Assembly (NCBI GenBank): GCA_012033335.1
Contig: JAAURB010000004.1
Location: 1-64,000, forward strand
Length of the DNA: 64,000 nt
Direction: 5' to 3'
Source: Oscillatoriales cyanobacterium RM2_1_1
GTDB lineage: Bacteria > Cyanobacteriota > Cyanobacteriia > Cyanobacteriales > Microcoleaceae
Numbering within the stretch: the first letter of the stretch is position 1; the number at the start of each line of letters is the position of its first letter. The notes beneath the pieces are model-generated. The model saw nothing but the letters and a program-made list of their open reading frames with translations, was not told the origin of the DNA and did not search any database. Made by a program: the position numbers and the translations under genes. This document shows, one piece after another, positions 1 through 8,097 of the stretch.

Positions 1-87
1 TGTGTCATTGAAATAGCACTAGAAGTACCAGGAATTGTTCAGTTGGAGTCTAGGTTTGAGTGGCATATCTTTGAGTGTTATGGATAA
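1..87 (+). CDS. C-terminal end of an unidentified protein (partial)
   Basis: Reading frame 1 is open from the first base to a TAA at 85-87 and gives 28 residues with a plausible protein tail (ending in EWHIFECYG). The 5' part is outside the window. The family is not recognised. It may only be a chance open frame because 28 codons is short. Confidence 0.3.
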   Translation, partial: CVIEIALEVPGIVQLESRFEWHIFECYG

Positions 88-308
88 GCCCCCCTTTATT
101 TCTTTTATACAGCTTCAGTGGTGGCTATATCTACCTTGATTAAGTTAAGTATTGTTACGTTAAAAGAGCTGCACCCAGAGGCGATCACGTACAAGTCACT
201 GAGCAAACCAATAACCAATGTACTGTACATACTTAAATATAGTCAAGTAATTTTTTATGTTTTTAGGACACTAGACTAGTACTGTGCAACCAAAACCAAG
301 TAAGGGGA
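88..308. promoter_or_regulatory. Intergenic region with a perfect 13-bp palindrome at 218-230
   Basis: No gene is seen here. A perfect palindrome, ATGTAC-T-GTACAT, sits at 218-230, about 80 bases before the start of the RHH-like gene at 309. Its size and position fit a dimeric repressor site, possibly for that RHH-like protein itself. The regulatory role is inferred only from symmetry and position. Confidence 0.35.
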
Positions 309-644
309 ATGCCCAGACCAAAGAAAGGAACCAAGATTGTTTGTTTCTACTTGACTCCAGAACTCCATAAACGATTAAAAATGCGGACTGTAGAAGATGA
401 AACCAGTATTCAAGACTGGATGTTTGAACTGGTCGAGCAGTCCTTGGAAGAAATTTCTGATGACATTGACAATGGAGATAATGAAATTGCTCTGGAGTGC
501 TGGCGCAAGATTGCTCAGGGAGAAATGCCCAAACCCCAGGAAATGTCAATGCTATGTGCCGCTTTGGGAATGACTAACCATCAAGACCTAGAGGCAAAAC
601 TCAAAGGTATTCTTAGCAAAGGTAAGTCTACTAGCGGTTCTTAA
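309..644 (+). CDS. Small ribbon-helix-helix-like protein at the edge of the dnd island
   Basis: The 111-residue product starts with a basic PRPKKGTK segment. Next comes a short beta-like stretch (KIVCFYLTPE, residues 9-18) and two predicted helices (LHKRLKMRTVEDE and SIQDWMFELVEQSLEE), an arrangement typical of ribbon-helix-helix DNA-binding proteins. The remainder is acidic and helical, with a charged C-terminus. AGGGG sits almost directly against the ATG, so spacing is poor but no better start is visible. It lies upstream of the DndC-like gene on the same strand with a 124-base gap and may regulate it. The RHH assignment is a pattern judgement, not a family match. Confidence 0.6.
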   Translation: MPRPKKGTKIVCFYLTPELHKRLKMRTVEDETSIQDWMFELVEQSLEEISDDIDNGDNEIALECWRKIAQGEMPKPQEMSMLCAALGMTNHQDLEAKLKGILSKGKSTSGS

Positions 645-768
645 TCGATTAGATGTTCTCATCCAGTTAAACTGACCAGTGTAATCGAGTTGACTGGGTG
701 GAGAGGATAGAATAGTAAGTCTGAACGAGGAAATAAATCAGTGCTGAGCCTGCGGGCCATCGGGAGCA

Positions 769-1971
769 ATGGCAAGTCCAACTTTATTTGAAGATGAACG
801 GTTGACATTGGCGGAGAGTATTGAACTTTCTGCTGAGTCCCTGCGCTATTACGGCTCTCTCTACCCACATTGGGTAATTGCCTTCTCGGGTGGGAAGGAC
901 TCCTCCGCAACTGTGACTCTAGTCGCTCATTTGATTGAAACGGGTAAAATTCCTCAGCCTGAATGTTTGACTGTTATTTACGCCGATACTCGTCAGGAGT
1001 TGCCGCCCCTTCACGCTTCTGCCTTGGGGATTTTGCAAGAATTGAAACGGCGCAGGTTTGATACTCGAATTGTTTATCCCAAACTAGATCATCGCTTTTT
1101 TGTTTACATGTTGGGTCGAGGAGTTCCACCACCCAGTAATACGTTTCGCTGGTGTACGCCCAAGCTCAAAATTATGAGCATGGAGCAGGAACTAGAAACC
1201 TTACGTCAGGAGCGAGGGAATAAGTTTCTCTGGATGACGGGAGTTAGAATTGGGGAAAGTGCTGCCCGCGATCGCCGGATTGCCCTCAGTTGTTCTAAGG
1301 ATGGGGGAGAATGTGGCCAGGGTTGGTTCCAGCATACCGCTTCTGAGGCGGTGGCGGACATCCTTGCGCCCCTAATCCACTGGCGAATTTGTAACGTTTG
1401 GGACTGGCTAATGTTTGAGGCTCCGGGTTTGGGATTTCCCACCGAGGAAGTAGCCTTAGTTTATGGCATGAGTTCTGAAGGCAATGAAGCAGAGGAGCCG
1501 TTGAACCTGCGAACGGGCTGTATTGGGTGTCCTCTCGTTCAAGAAGATCGAGCCCTGGAAACAGTGATTCATTCAGAGGGCTGGGAACACTTAGCCCCCT
1601 TGAGAAAACTACGTCCGTTGTACCGGGAAATGAAAAAACCCCAATATCGACTACGCAAATTTCGAGAGACCAATAACGACGGAAAATTAGCTGCAAAACA
1701 AGGACGTTTAGGGCCGTTACACCTGGAGGCACGGCAATATTTCCTGGCACAAATTCTAGAGATTCAACAGAAAGTTAACACCGCTGCCGCTGCCTCAAAC
1801 CGTCCAGAAATAAGTTTGATTAATTCAGAAGAACTGGCTCGAATTCATGCGTTAATTGACGCGAATACTTGGCCAGAAAAATGGGATGGCACGGAATATC
1901 ATGGGGATAAATTGTTGCCCCAAGTCTTTCAAGATGGCAGTGAACAGTTGTTGTTATTTGATGAGATTTAG
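769..1971 (+). CDS. DndC-like PAPS-reductase-family sulfurtransferase (second copy in the locus)
   Basis: The 400-residue protein is a PAPS reductase/ATP pyrophosphatase-type enzyme. It has the PP-loop SGGKDS at residues 40-45, FRWCTPKLK at 127-134, a GVRIGES segment near 158-164 and a paired cysteine motif TGCIGCP near 249-255. DndC proteins share this plan and use ATP to activate a site, with cysteines holding an Fe-S cluster. It is shorter than the DndC at 4440-6029 and has CxxC rather than the CGxxRxGCWxC motif, so it is a paralog and not a duplicate. Its last 18 bases overlap the end of the opposing dndE. It may act as an alternative or accessory sulfurtransferase, perhaps SspD-like; the substrate is unknown. 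Confidence 0.8.
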   Translation: MASPTLFEDERLTLAESIELSAESLRYYGSLYPHWVIAFSGGKDSSATVTLVAHLIETGKIPQPECLTVIYADTRQELPPLHASALGILQELKRRRFDTRIVYPKLDHRFFVYMLGRGVPPPSNTFRWCTPKLKIMSMEQELETLRQERGNKFLWMTGVRIGESAARDRRIALSCSKDGGECGQGWFQHTASEAVADILAPLIHWRICNVWDWLMFEAPGLGFPTEEVALVYGMSSEGNEAEEPLNLRTGCIGCPLVQEDRALETVIHSEGWEHLAPLRKLRPLYREMKKPQYRLRKFRETNNDGKLAAKQGRLGPLHLEARQYFLAQILEIQQKVNTAAAASNRPEISLINSEELARIHALIDANTWPEKWDGTEYHGDKLLPQVFQDGSEQLLLFDEI

Positions 1972-2364
1972 GGATTGGTTATTAGTTCCTAAGCTCACTA
2001 AATTCTCAATAGTTTTTAAATGAACATCTCCAGCTAGGTAGCCAATTCCCCGATGAAGATGAAGTTTGAGTTGTTCGGCTAAGATTTCTTTATCTGTGGG
2101 CAAACCGTCGTTATGACAGCGCTGTTTGAGGGCAATTACCAGTAAATCGGCGATGCTGCCGCCAAAAACTAGCCAACTCATTTCAACGTTACTATCGGTT
2201 GGAATGGGAATTGGTGAGGGGGGTGTAGGTTCCGCGAGAGAACGACAGAGTGCCCAACGACAGAGAATATTCCACTGATCAATTTTGGTGACTCGTTTGA
2301 GTTTGATCAATTGATCTTTTGCGGTTTGAGAGAGTTTAATTCGGTCGATTGGCGGTTCTATCAT
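1954..2364 (-). CDS. dndE: DNA sulfur modification protein DndE
   Basis: The product is 136 residues, close to known DndE proteins (about 110-130). It opens with the family-typical IDRIKLSQTAKDQLIKLKRVTKI segment and continues through NILCRWALCRSL and a C-terminal helix with LHRGIGYLAGD. DndE is a small helical protein needed for phosphorothioate insertion together with DndC and DndD and is reported to bind nicked DNA. It is the last gene of dndBCDE, 36 bases after dndD. Its 3' end overlaps the convergent DndC-like gene by 18 bases, so the two transcripts are antisense there. Identification rests on sequence pattern plus its exact place after dndD. Confidence 0.9.
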   Translation of the reverse strand: MIEPPIDRIKLSQTAKDQLIKLKRVTKIDQWNILCRWALCRSLAEPTPPSPIPIPTDSNVEMSWLVFGGSIADLLVIALKQRCHNDGLPTDKEILAEQLKLHLHRGIGYLAGDVHLKTIENLVSLGTNNQSLNLIK

Positions 2365-2400
2365 AAAATTAAGTTGCTCATATTTTTAATAACCTTCGCG

Positions 2401-4338
2401 CTACCAAAAGTAACCTTTTTTCACAACCGTTTGTCGTTGATGAATATCATACTTCAATAAATATTCATAGGAAATGGCTTCCTCCTTTCTCAATTGCTGA
2501 ACTTCTCCTGAACCAATTTCTGTGTCAGTGGAAAGTAGGATCATTTGATGGCTGGCGGTGGGGAAGTATTTTTTAATTAAATTCTGGCGATGGGAGGAAT
2601 CTAATCGACCCAAAGGGGTGTCAATTGCTATCGGCAAATTACGACCGGAGGCACGGACTAATCCCCATAAAAGTGCGATCGCCAACAGTTGTTTTTCCCC
2701 CGCCGAAAGGCGGTTTTTAGGAACAGGTTCTCCCTCAAAGTCAAATAGGGAAAGGTTAAAAGTTTCCTGATCAATTTCAACTCGATGAATCAGGTTAGAT
2801 TTATGTAGTAAATAAAGAAAACATTGGGTGACTTGGGTTTCAAGTTGATTTAGTTTGCGCGACTTCAAACGAGTTTTGAATTCGGCGAGGGTTGTTTGCA
2901 CTTGTTGAACGCTTTGCAGAAAATATTGATGTTTTTCTTGATCTATCGCTTGTTTACCATAATCTAAAAGTTCCTTATGAGTTCCTTCAATCTCTTTTCT
3001 GATCTGTTCTAGGTGATGAAGTGTTTGTTCTTTTTTGGCGCGGAACTGAACCAATTCAGCTTGGGCAATATCTATGTTTGCCTGTAATTTTTCATGGTGT
3101 TCTTCTGAGGGAACTTTAGCCAGTTGTTGTTGAACGACCTCAATTTCAGCTTGAATTTCTGCCAGATATTCTAGATATTTGTATCCCTGTTGAACTAAGT
3201 CGGGAAGGGTTTGGAGGGCTTGGTTGAATTCAGGCAGGACATCCATTTCAACCTTTAACCAAGCGTTGGAATCTGTTGGGTTAGTCTCGGAGATTTGTAA
3301 AAATGTTTGAATTTGCTCGAACTGTTTAGGTTTTAATTTTAGGGTTTGTAGAAAGCTCAAGAGTGCCTGATCGCGTTCTCGAATTAGTTCTTGAGCCACA
3401 GTGAACTTTTGATGGTAAATTTCTTGCTGGGCTTGGGCTTGGGCTTGTTTGAGCAGCGGTTGAATTAAACTGAGGGGGAGTGCTCCAGCAGCCAGTTCTC
3501 TTAACGTTTGTTGGTGTTGAGTTTCAAGGAAGGTTAAATGTTTGAATTGGGCTTCTAGTTGAGCTTTTTCAGCCGCAATTCTGCCGCCTTCTGCCAACCA
3601 TTGGGCTTGAGCTTGGTGCAGATTTTTTTCAGCAAAATGTAGCGAATTTTCTAGGCTGGCACCAGTTTGTTTAAATTTGGATTTTTGAGCTTGTAATTCA
3701 TTCAGATGTTGTTCAATGTCCTGAAACTTTTTTTGTTGCTGAGAGTTGGCCTCATCCCTGGATTTTTTACTCAATAGAATATCTAGGTCATTGGACAGCA
3801 GATCGGGCAGTGCTAACCCCAGAAGGGTTTTAATCGCGCCAATGACTTCTGCGGGTAATTCTTCCTGTTCTGCGAGTTCTTTCACTTGTTCTCCATCAAA
3901 GAGGAATAGATTGGAAATGCCTAGGGGAAAGAGGGTTTCAATATATTCATCCCAGGTTCGGGTCAGGGCGACATCTTCCCATTCATTGCGAAACAGGGTA
4001 AGGATATCTCGGGAATCGCCCATGCTCCAGGTGCGGTGAATCCGGAATTCATGATCGTCGGGCTGGCGGAGAACCAGTTCCAGAACGGTTGGCTGATCGG
4101 GAGTGTGGCGATGGACACACTGGCTGAGAAATTTGCTGTAGGACAATTTGCCACGGGTTGAACAGTTGGCGCGTTGACCGTAAAGCGCTAGCCGAATCGC
4201 ATCCAACAGGGTGGTTTTGCCGTGGCCATTCTGACCGCCGAATAGCACGACGGGCCGCTGATCCATCGGTAACAAATCAATCACCTGGCGATCGCGGTAT
4301 TGGGCAAAGTTTTCCAGGGTCAGGGATTGGAATTGCAT
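2401..4338 (-). CDS. dndD: DNA sulfur modification protein DndD (SMC/Rad50-like ATPase)
   Basis: DndD is the ATPase of the phosphorothioation complex and probably remodels or nicks DNA for sulfur insertion. From the chosen ATG the protein has 645 residues: Walker A GGQNGHGKTT at 34-43, a long glutamine-rich coiled coil with Q/E-heavy heptads, then the ABC signature LSAGEKQ and the Walker B/D-loop IDTPLGRLDSSH near the C-terminus. The frame is open 21 codons further upstream, but that segment translates a REP-like palindrome (4375-4399), so the ATG at 4336-4338 is preferred. It lies 101 bases after dndC and 36 before dndE in one operon. Confidence 0.93.
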   Translation of the reverse strand: MQFQSLTLENFAQYRDRQVIDLLPMDQRPVVLFGGQNGHGKTTLLDAIRLALYGQRANCSTRGKLSYSKFLSQCVHRHTPDQPTVLELVLRQPDDHEFRIHRTWSMGDSRDILTLFRNEWEDVALTRTWDEYIETLFPLGISNLFLFDGEQVKELAEQEELPAEVIGAIKTLLGLALPDLLSNDLDILLSKKSRDEANSQQQKKFQDIEQHLNELQAQKSKFKQTGASLENSLHFAEKNLHQAQAQWLAEGGRIAAEKAQLEAQFKHLTFLETQHQQTLRELAAGALPLSLIQPLLKQAQAQAQQEIYHQKFTVAQELIRERDQALLSFLQTLKLKPKQFEQIQTFLQISETNPTDSNAWLKVEMDVLPEFNQALQTLPDLVQQGYKYLEYLAEIQAEIEVVQQQLAKVPSEEHHEKLQANIDIAQAELVQFRAKKEQTLHHLEQIRKEIEGTHKELLDYGKQAIDQEKHQYFLQSVQQVQTTLAEFKTRLKSRKLNQLETQVTQCFLYLLHKSNLIHRVEIDQETFNLSLFDFEGEPVPKNRLSAGEKQLLAIALLWGLVRASGRNLPIAIDTPLGRLDSSHRQNLIKKYFPTASHQMILLSTDTEIGSGEVQQLRKEEAISYEYLLKYDIHQRQTVVKKGYFW

Positions 4339-4374
4339 GGGTTTAGTGAAGGTCGGCTCAAATTTGGGGTGTAA

Positions 4375-4399
4375 CGTCATTCCCACACAGTCGGGAATC
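4375..4399. repeat. REP-like palindrome, copy 1 (dndC-dndD spacer)
   Basis: This is a 25-base imperfect palindrome of the GTCATTCCC...GGGAATC type, lying between dndC and dndD. Related copies in reverse orientation occur at 11075-11100 and 13929-13954. A partial extra half-site (CGTCGGGAATC) follows directly at about 4403-4413. Confidence 0.7.
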
Positions 4400-4439
4400 A
4401 CCGTCGGGAATCTAGGGTATTCAACTGACTAATTCTTTA

Positions 4440-6029
4440 CTAGGGATTGGGCGCACCAAATTTCATTGAAGTCCAGTCTTTGAGCTGGCGGGCTTGTTCA
4501 ATATCTCCAGGATGGGCTTGGTGTTGATTCTTGAATTCCTGGAGTTCTCGTTCCTGATGGGCAACATTAAATGCTTCTTCCTGGCTGCGAGAACAGCTTT
4601 CAAAACAGGCTTCTAAACGGTTGTACAAATTCTTACGATTGCCACGGGTGAGGAATTGACGTTCGGTACTGAGGAGGCGGGCTAGCAGTTCTAGGTGCAA
4701 TGCGTCTGGGCAGAGTTCTTCTAGGATTTTCCATTCTTCTGCGCCTAGGTCAGGGTTTTCAAGGTCTGGGCGGAAATCGCGGAAGATTTCTCCGGTGACT
4801 TCTCGGTAAATGCGGGGCAAGGCATCGTCAAATTCATGTTTTTCGTCTCGCCAAATACGCCGAATTTCGCTGAGTTCGGCTAAGGAAATCAGTTCAATGT
4901 TTTTCATCTCTGCTGGAGCAGCTTGCCGAACCTGTTGCTGGGTTACGAGTAACTGTCTCAGCAGGTGTTCCCGCCAGAACTTGAGGTAGGGGCCGGGAAT
5001 ATTCACAACTTCTTTTTCCTGGGTGTCTCGGTTTTGACGTTCGAACAGTTGCACATGACCGGTGAGACGGCGAAAGTCCCGGTGTTGACGTTCGGCTTCG
5101 CGTTTGGCATCGGAACGAAAGTCTAGTTCGTCGCGAAAGTCTAGCAAGGGTTGCATCCATTCCTTGGATTCGTCGTTGAGTACCATGGCTTCCATGGATT
5201 TGTCCCGATCTACTAGGGTACATACCCAACAGCCAAACCGGGAACTGCCACAACTGGGGGTTGATGTGTCCACCACCAACGGACATTCGTTGTCGGCGGT
5301 TGCCCCTCGGTAAATTAAGAATAGGTCTTTGTTGCTGTGTCCCCAGGGGTTGGGGTACTGATGCAGGTACAGCCAAACACAATTGTTTGACCAGTCTTCA
5401 ATCGGACTATAGATTAGGGAGTTGGGCAGGCTGGCGTTGGGGCTGAGGCGATCGCGCAGGCGTTTTTCGGCGTGTTTGTCCATGGTGGCGGCTCGTTTCT
5501 GGCTTTCGGCTTTGCGGGTTCCCAGGACGAGAATGGTTTCGCCGTTGTCGCGGACAATGTCCCGGACAAACTGGTTGGAGGGTTGAATTTTCAGGCGTTC
5601 AGTACACCAGCGGAATTTTTGGCGGGGGGCGGGGTAGCCTTTGCCGATTAGGTTCACCCAAAAAGTGTTTTCCACGTTGGGTTTAAGGGGGTGGGGCTGA
5701 AACGGTAGATTTGCTGCTTGGGCTGCGGTTTTCATGCGGTCGAGGGACTGGTTCACCCAGGTGGCGATGATCGGGTTTTCAACGAGGGTGTCGGTGGAGA
5801 TCACATGGATGGGTTTGGTGCGTTGGTCGGGGGGTAGGGTGGAAATGGCGTTCCATACCAGTTGCAGAACAGTAGTGCTGTCCTTGCCGCCAGAGTAACC
5901 AATCACCCAGGGCACTTGATCGAGAGTGTAGAGGGCTTGAATTTCCTGGGTTAACAATTGGATGTCTTTAAGAAGTTCTGGAACTGTTCGGATAGAATTC
6001 GAGTGTTCGGTTTCGGTTACTGAAGTCAT
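4440..6029 (-). CDS. dndC: DNA sulfur modification protein DndC
   Basis: DndC is the ATP pyrophosphatase/Fe-S protein that receives sulfur and activates DNA for phosphorothioation. The 529-residue product has the PP-loop SGGKDS at residues 46-51, FRWCTERLK from about 139 (Cys142), the TRKAES segment near 171 and the diagnostic CGSSRFGCWVC at 260-270 followed by TLVDRDKS. The cysteines at 142, 260, 267 and 270 are the likely cluster ligands. The C-terminal ~200 residues are helical and charged, as in long DndC forms. It lies 39 bases after dndB and is transcribed with it. All expected motifs are present, so it should be functional. Confidence 0.95.
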   Translation of the reverse strand: MTSVTETEHSNSIRTVPELLKDIQLLTQEIQALYTLDQVPWVIGYSGGKDSTTVLQLVWNAISTLPPDQRTKPIHVISTDTLVENPIIATWVNQSLDRMKTAAQAANLPFQPHPLKPNVENTFWVNLIGKGYPAPRQKFRWCTERLKIQPSNQFVRDIVRDNGETILVLGTRKAESQKRAATMDKHAEKRLRDRLSPNASLPNSLIYSPIEDWSNNCVWLYLHQYPNPWGHSNKDLFLIYRGATADNECPLVVDTSTPSCGSSRFGCWVCTLVDRDKSMEAMVLNDESKEWMQPLLDFRDELDFRSDAKREAERQHRDFRRLTGHVQLFERQNRDTQEKEVVNIPGPYLKFWREHLLRQLLVTQQQVRQAAPAEMKNIELISLAELSEIRRIWRDEKHEFDDALPRIYREVTGEIFRDFRPDLENPDLGAEEWKILEELCPDALHLELLARLLSTERQFLTRGNRKNLYNRLEACFESCSRSQEEAFNVAHQERELQEFKNQHQAHPGDIEQARQLKDWTSMKFGAPNP

Positions 6030-6068
6030 TATCTTAAGTATTTTTTTGTAAATTGCTTGTAAGTCACA

Positions 6069-7133
6069 TTAAACGTAGGCGATATATTTTTTTTCCTCTT
6101 CAGTAGTCAAAGAGATACCCATTTTTTTCTGAAAGTAGGCTGACATGAAATCTCTAGAGTTGCGGTTATTGGTTACACTGCCATTATCAATCACTTGTCC
6201 ATCCCAATCTGAGTTTGTTCGTTTCCAATTAATTTCTCTCAAAGTTTTTAGCCGATCTTTCCACTGATCAGGATATAGAGACAGTAGAACTGCACCAGCA
6301 CTACCCAAACCCGCTAAGGTTACAGCATGGCTATGAATGTACTCTTTCCGAATCTCACCTGCGGTGACTTTCTTCTCCAAAACCTGATTCCATTCGGGAA
6401 TATTTTTGCTGACTGCGCTCCAGTATTCTGAAGCCAGATCAACTTGTTTGTCTAAATCTTCATTTTTAGAGTTGGCCAGCAACAAATTTGTTGCCGTGTA
6501 GATTCCACTCAGGGTGAAGAGCTTGCTAGAACGAATGGGCAGAGTGCTGCGTTCTAGATCGGTTAGCTTCTCAAAAACTTTAACTCGCTTCATGACCATT
6601 TTTGACAAGACAGCTTTTCGATCTCTGTGATCGTAGAGAATATTTAATGATGAATCAGGACGAGATGCATGACGATTGAGATCGGTGAACATTTGCTGGC
6701 TACGTTCTAGTCCAAAGTCCAGAAAGAATACAACAGAAATTGTTTCATCTCCAAGTTCTGGATTTTCTCGAAGAGCCAATTCAAATGCTGCGCGTCGGTG
6801 TTGTCCGTCATTTATGACAAACCGAGCATCCATTGGTATTTTGAGCCTGCCAATATCTTCAGAACCCATTTGTTCAAACTCTACTCTTGCATTTATTGAG
6901 GCTGTAATCGCAGAGAACACATAGTTGGATGGGTTATCCAAAATATACTGGGCAATCTCTGGAACCCTTACTCGGTTGAGGGTTCGCTGTGCTCTCATCT
7001 CAGCAGGAATCTCCTCGTCATTAAATGAAAAGAGCTTTGGGATTAGTCGTACGGGACACATGGAGACGTAGTATTCGCGTCCTGCCTGAATGCCCCTGAT
7101 TGCTGGAAATGTATGATGGAAATGAAGACTCAT
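6069..7133 (-). CDS. dndB: DNA sulfur modification protein DndB (DGQHR protein, regulator)
   Basis: The 354-residue product has the hallmark NDGQHR at 108-113, a following RRAAFELAL helix and the DLNRHASRPDSSLNILYDHRDR region typical of DndB. DndB is not essential for sulfur insertion; in studied systems it restrains or regulates modification and binds the dnd promoter. It is the first gene of the leftward dndBCDE operon, with its start 151 bases from the divergent HNH gene. An 8-bp inverted repeat sits in that spacer. A second DGQHR protein is encoded at 8087-9271, so the locus has two members of the family. Confidence 0.93.
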   Translation of the reverse strand: MSLHFHHTFPAIRGIQAGREYYVSMCPVRLIPKLFSFNDEEIPAEMRAQRTLNRVRVPEIAQYILDNPSNYVFSAITASINARVEFEQMGSEDIGRLKIPMDARFVINDGQHRRAAFELALRENPELGDETISVVFFLDFGLERSQQMFTDLNRHASRPDSSLNILYDHRDRKAVLSKMVMKRVKVFEKLTDLERSTLPIRSSKLFTLSGIYTATNLLLANSKNEDLDKQVDLASEYWSAVSKNIPEWNQVLEKKVTAGEIRKEYIHSHAVTLAGLGSAGAVLLSLYPDQWKDRLKTLREINWKRTNSDWDGQVIDNGSVTNNRNSRDFMSAYFQKKMGISLTTEEEKKYIAYV

Positions 7134-7284
7134 ATTGTGTATTGACCTTCAAAACACAGCCATTGTATGTCATAAGTCAAACTTAGTATGTGAAAATCAA
7201 TATAAAGTAAAGTTTGATGTTTTTGTCAGATAGAGTCGTATATAATCATGTGGCAAAGCAATTATTTGTAGTTAATATTAGTTT
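7134..7284. promoter_or_regulatory. Divergent dndB/HNH promoter region with an inverted repeat
   Basis: This AT-rich spacer separates dndB (left) from the HNH gene (right). It contains the perfect inverted repeat TCAAACTT (7177-7184) and AAGTTTGA (7210-7217), 25 bases apart, and a consensus -10 box TATAAT at 7241-7246 pointing right. No well-spaced -35 for that box is evident. The arrangement suits shared control of both transcripts, with DndB or its paralog as candidate ligands; that assignment is inference. Confidence 0.5.
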
Positions 7285-8097
7285 ATGCGTAAGGATAATC
7301 TTTCAAGCGAAGATATTAATCCTGGTCAGGAATTGAAGAAGGTTCTAGAAAATCTGTATCCTTTAAATCAAGAAGAATTGTCATTTGTGGGCGAGATTGA
7401 TAGATCGTTTAAAGAAGATGGAAAGCTCGTAGAGATTTTCTACCAGAGTACAATCAATTATTTAATCCGAAGACTAATTAACACTACTGAGTATCTCAAG
7501 AGAGAGCATGAATCTAGCGAATTACAAAATAAGCTTTTTATTACGAAACTCAGAAACTTTTTCCAACAGGAGACATGGATAGACGATGAAAATATAGAAA
7601 GGCTTATAAGTATTTTACAACTATGTATTGACGAAAAAAGACGAAAACGCAAGAGCAAAAAAAAGGATCTCATTAAGAACAGAATTGAAATTTTGTGTTA
7701 TGTCTGTGGAAAATCATTAGAAGAAGATAAGGTTGAAGTTGAGCACATGTGGCCCAAATCGATGGGAGGAATAACATTGTCCTCTAATTTGAAAGTTTGC
7801 TGTAGCGAATGCAACAAAAATAAGGAGCAGTATATTGACGCTAGTGACTTTCACTACGAACAGATATCTTTGGGGACTCGAAAAAGTGATGATAGTTTTG
7901 AGAGGGAGTTTAGAGGAGTTTATAAAGTTGCACTGTCGGCAAAGTCTGACTATAGCTGCTCATTATGTGGTCAACCTGTAGAAGTTGTGGGTCGGCTGAA
8001 CTTTGTTCAGAGAAACCCCAATGATAGCTGGCATTTTTTAAATATCGACGGAATCTGTAATAGTTGTATAAGTTTGGGTGATCAAAATGGAGACTAA
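7285..8097 (+). CDS. HNH endonuclease with two zinc-binding CxxC pairs
   Basis: The 270-residue protein has an N-terminal helical, charged region of about 130 residues with no recognised fold and a basic stretch KRRKRKSKKK at 118-127. It then has an HNH core: CYVC at 138-141, VEHMWPKSMGG at 152-162 with the Glu-His pair, SSNLKVCCSEC at 166-176. A second CxxC pair follows (CSLC 225-228, CNSC 258-261), resembling a degenerate second treble clef. HNH proteins cut or nick DNA using a metal. It is translationally linked to the next gene, an 11-base overlap with the ATG used here. No sulfur-binding domain of the ScoMcrA type is recognised. Low GC and absence of HIP1 mark it as likely acquired. Confidence 0.85.
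   Translation: MRKDNLSSEDINPGQELKKVLENLYPLNQEELSFVGEIDRSFKEDGKLVEIFYQSTINYLIRRLINTTEYLKREHESSELQNKLFITKLRNFFQQETWIDDENIERLISILQLCIDEKRRKRKSKKKDLIKNRIEILCYVCGKSLEEDKVEVEHMWPKSMGGITLSSNLKVCCSECNKNKEQYIDASDFHYEQISLGTRKSDDSFEREFRGVYKVALSAKSDYSCSLCGQPVEVVGRLNFVQRNPNDSWHFLNIDGICNSCISLGDQNGD

Noticed and set aside
271-549. 92-residue minus-strand ORF over the RHH-like gene
   Set aside because: It is the antisense of a better-supported gene and its sequence is Cys/Ser/Phe-rich without protein-like pattern.
1295-1750. 151-residue minus-strand ORF inside the DndC-like gene
   Set aside because: The plus-strand frame has all PAPS-family motifs; the antisense frame shows none.
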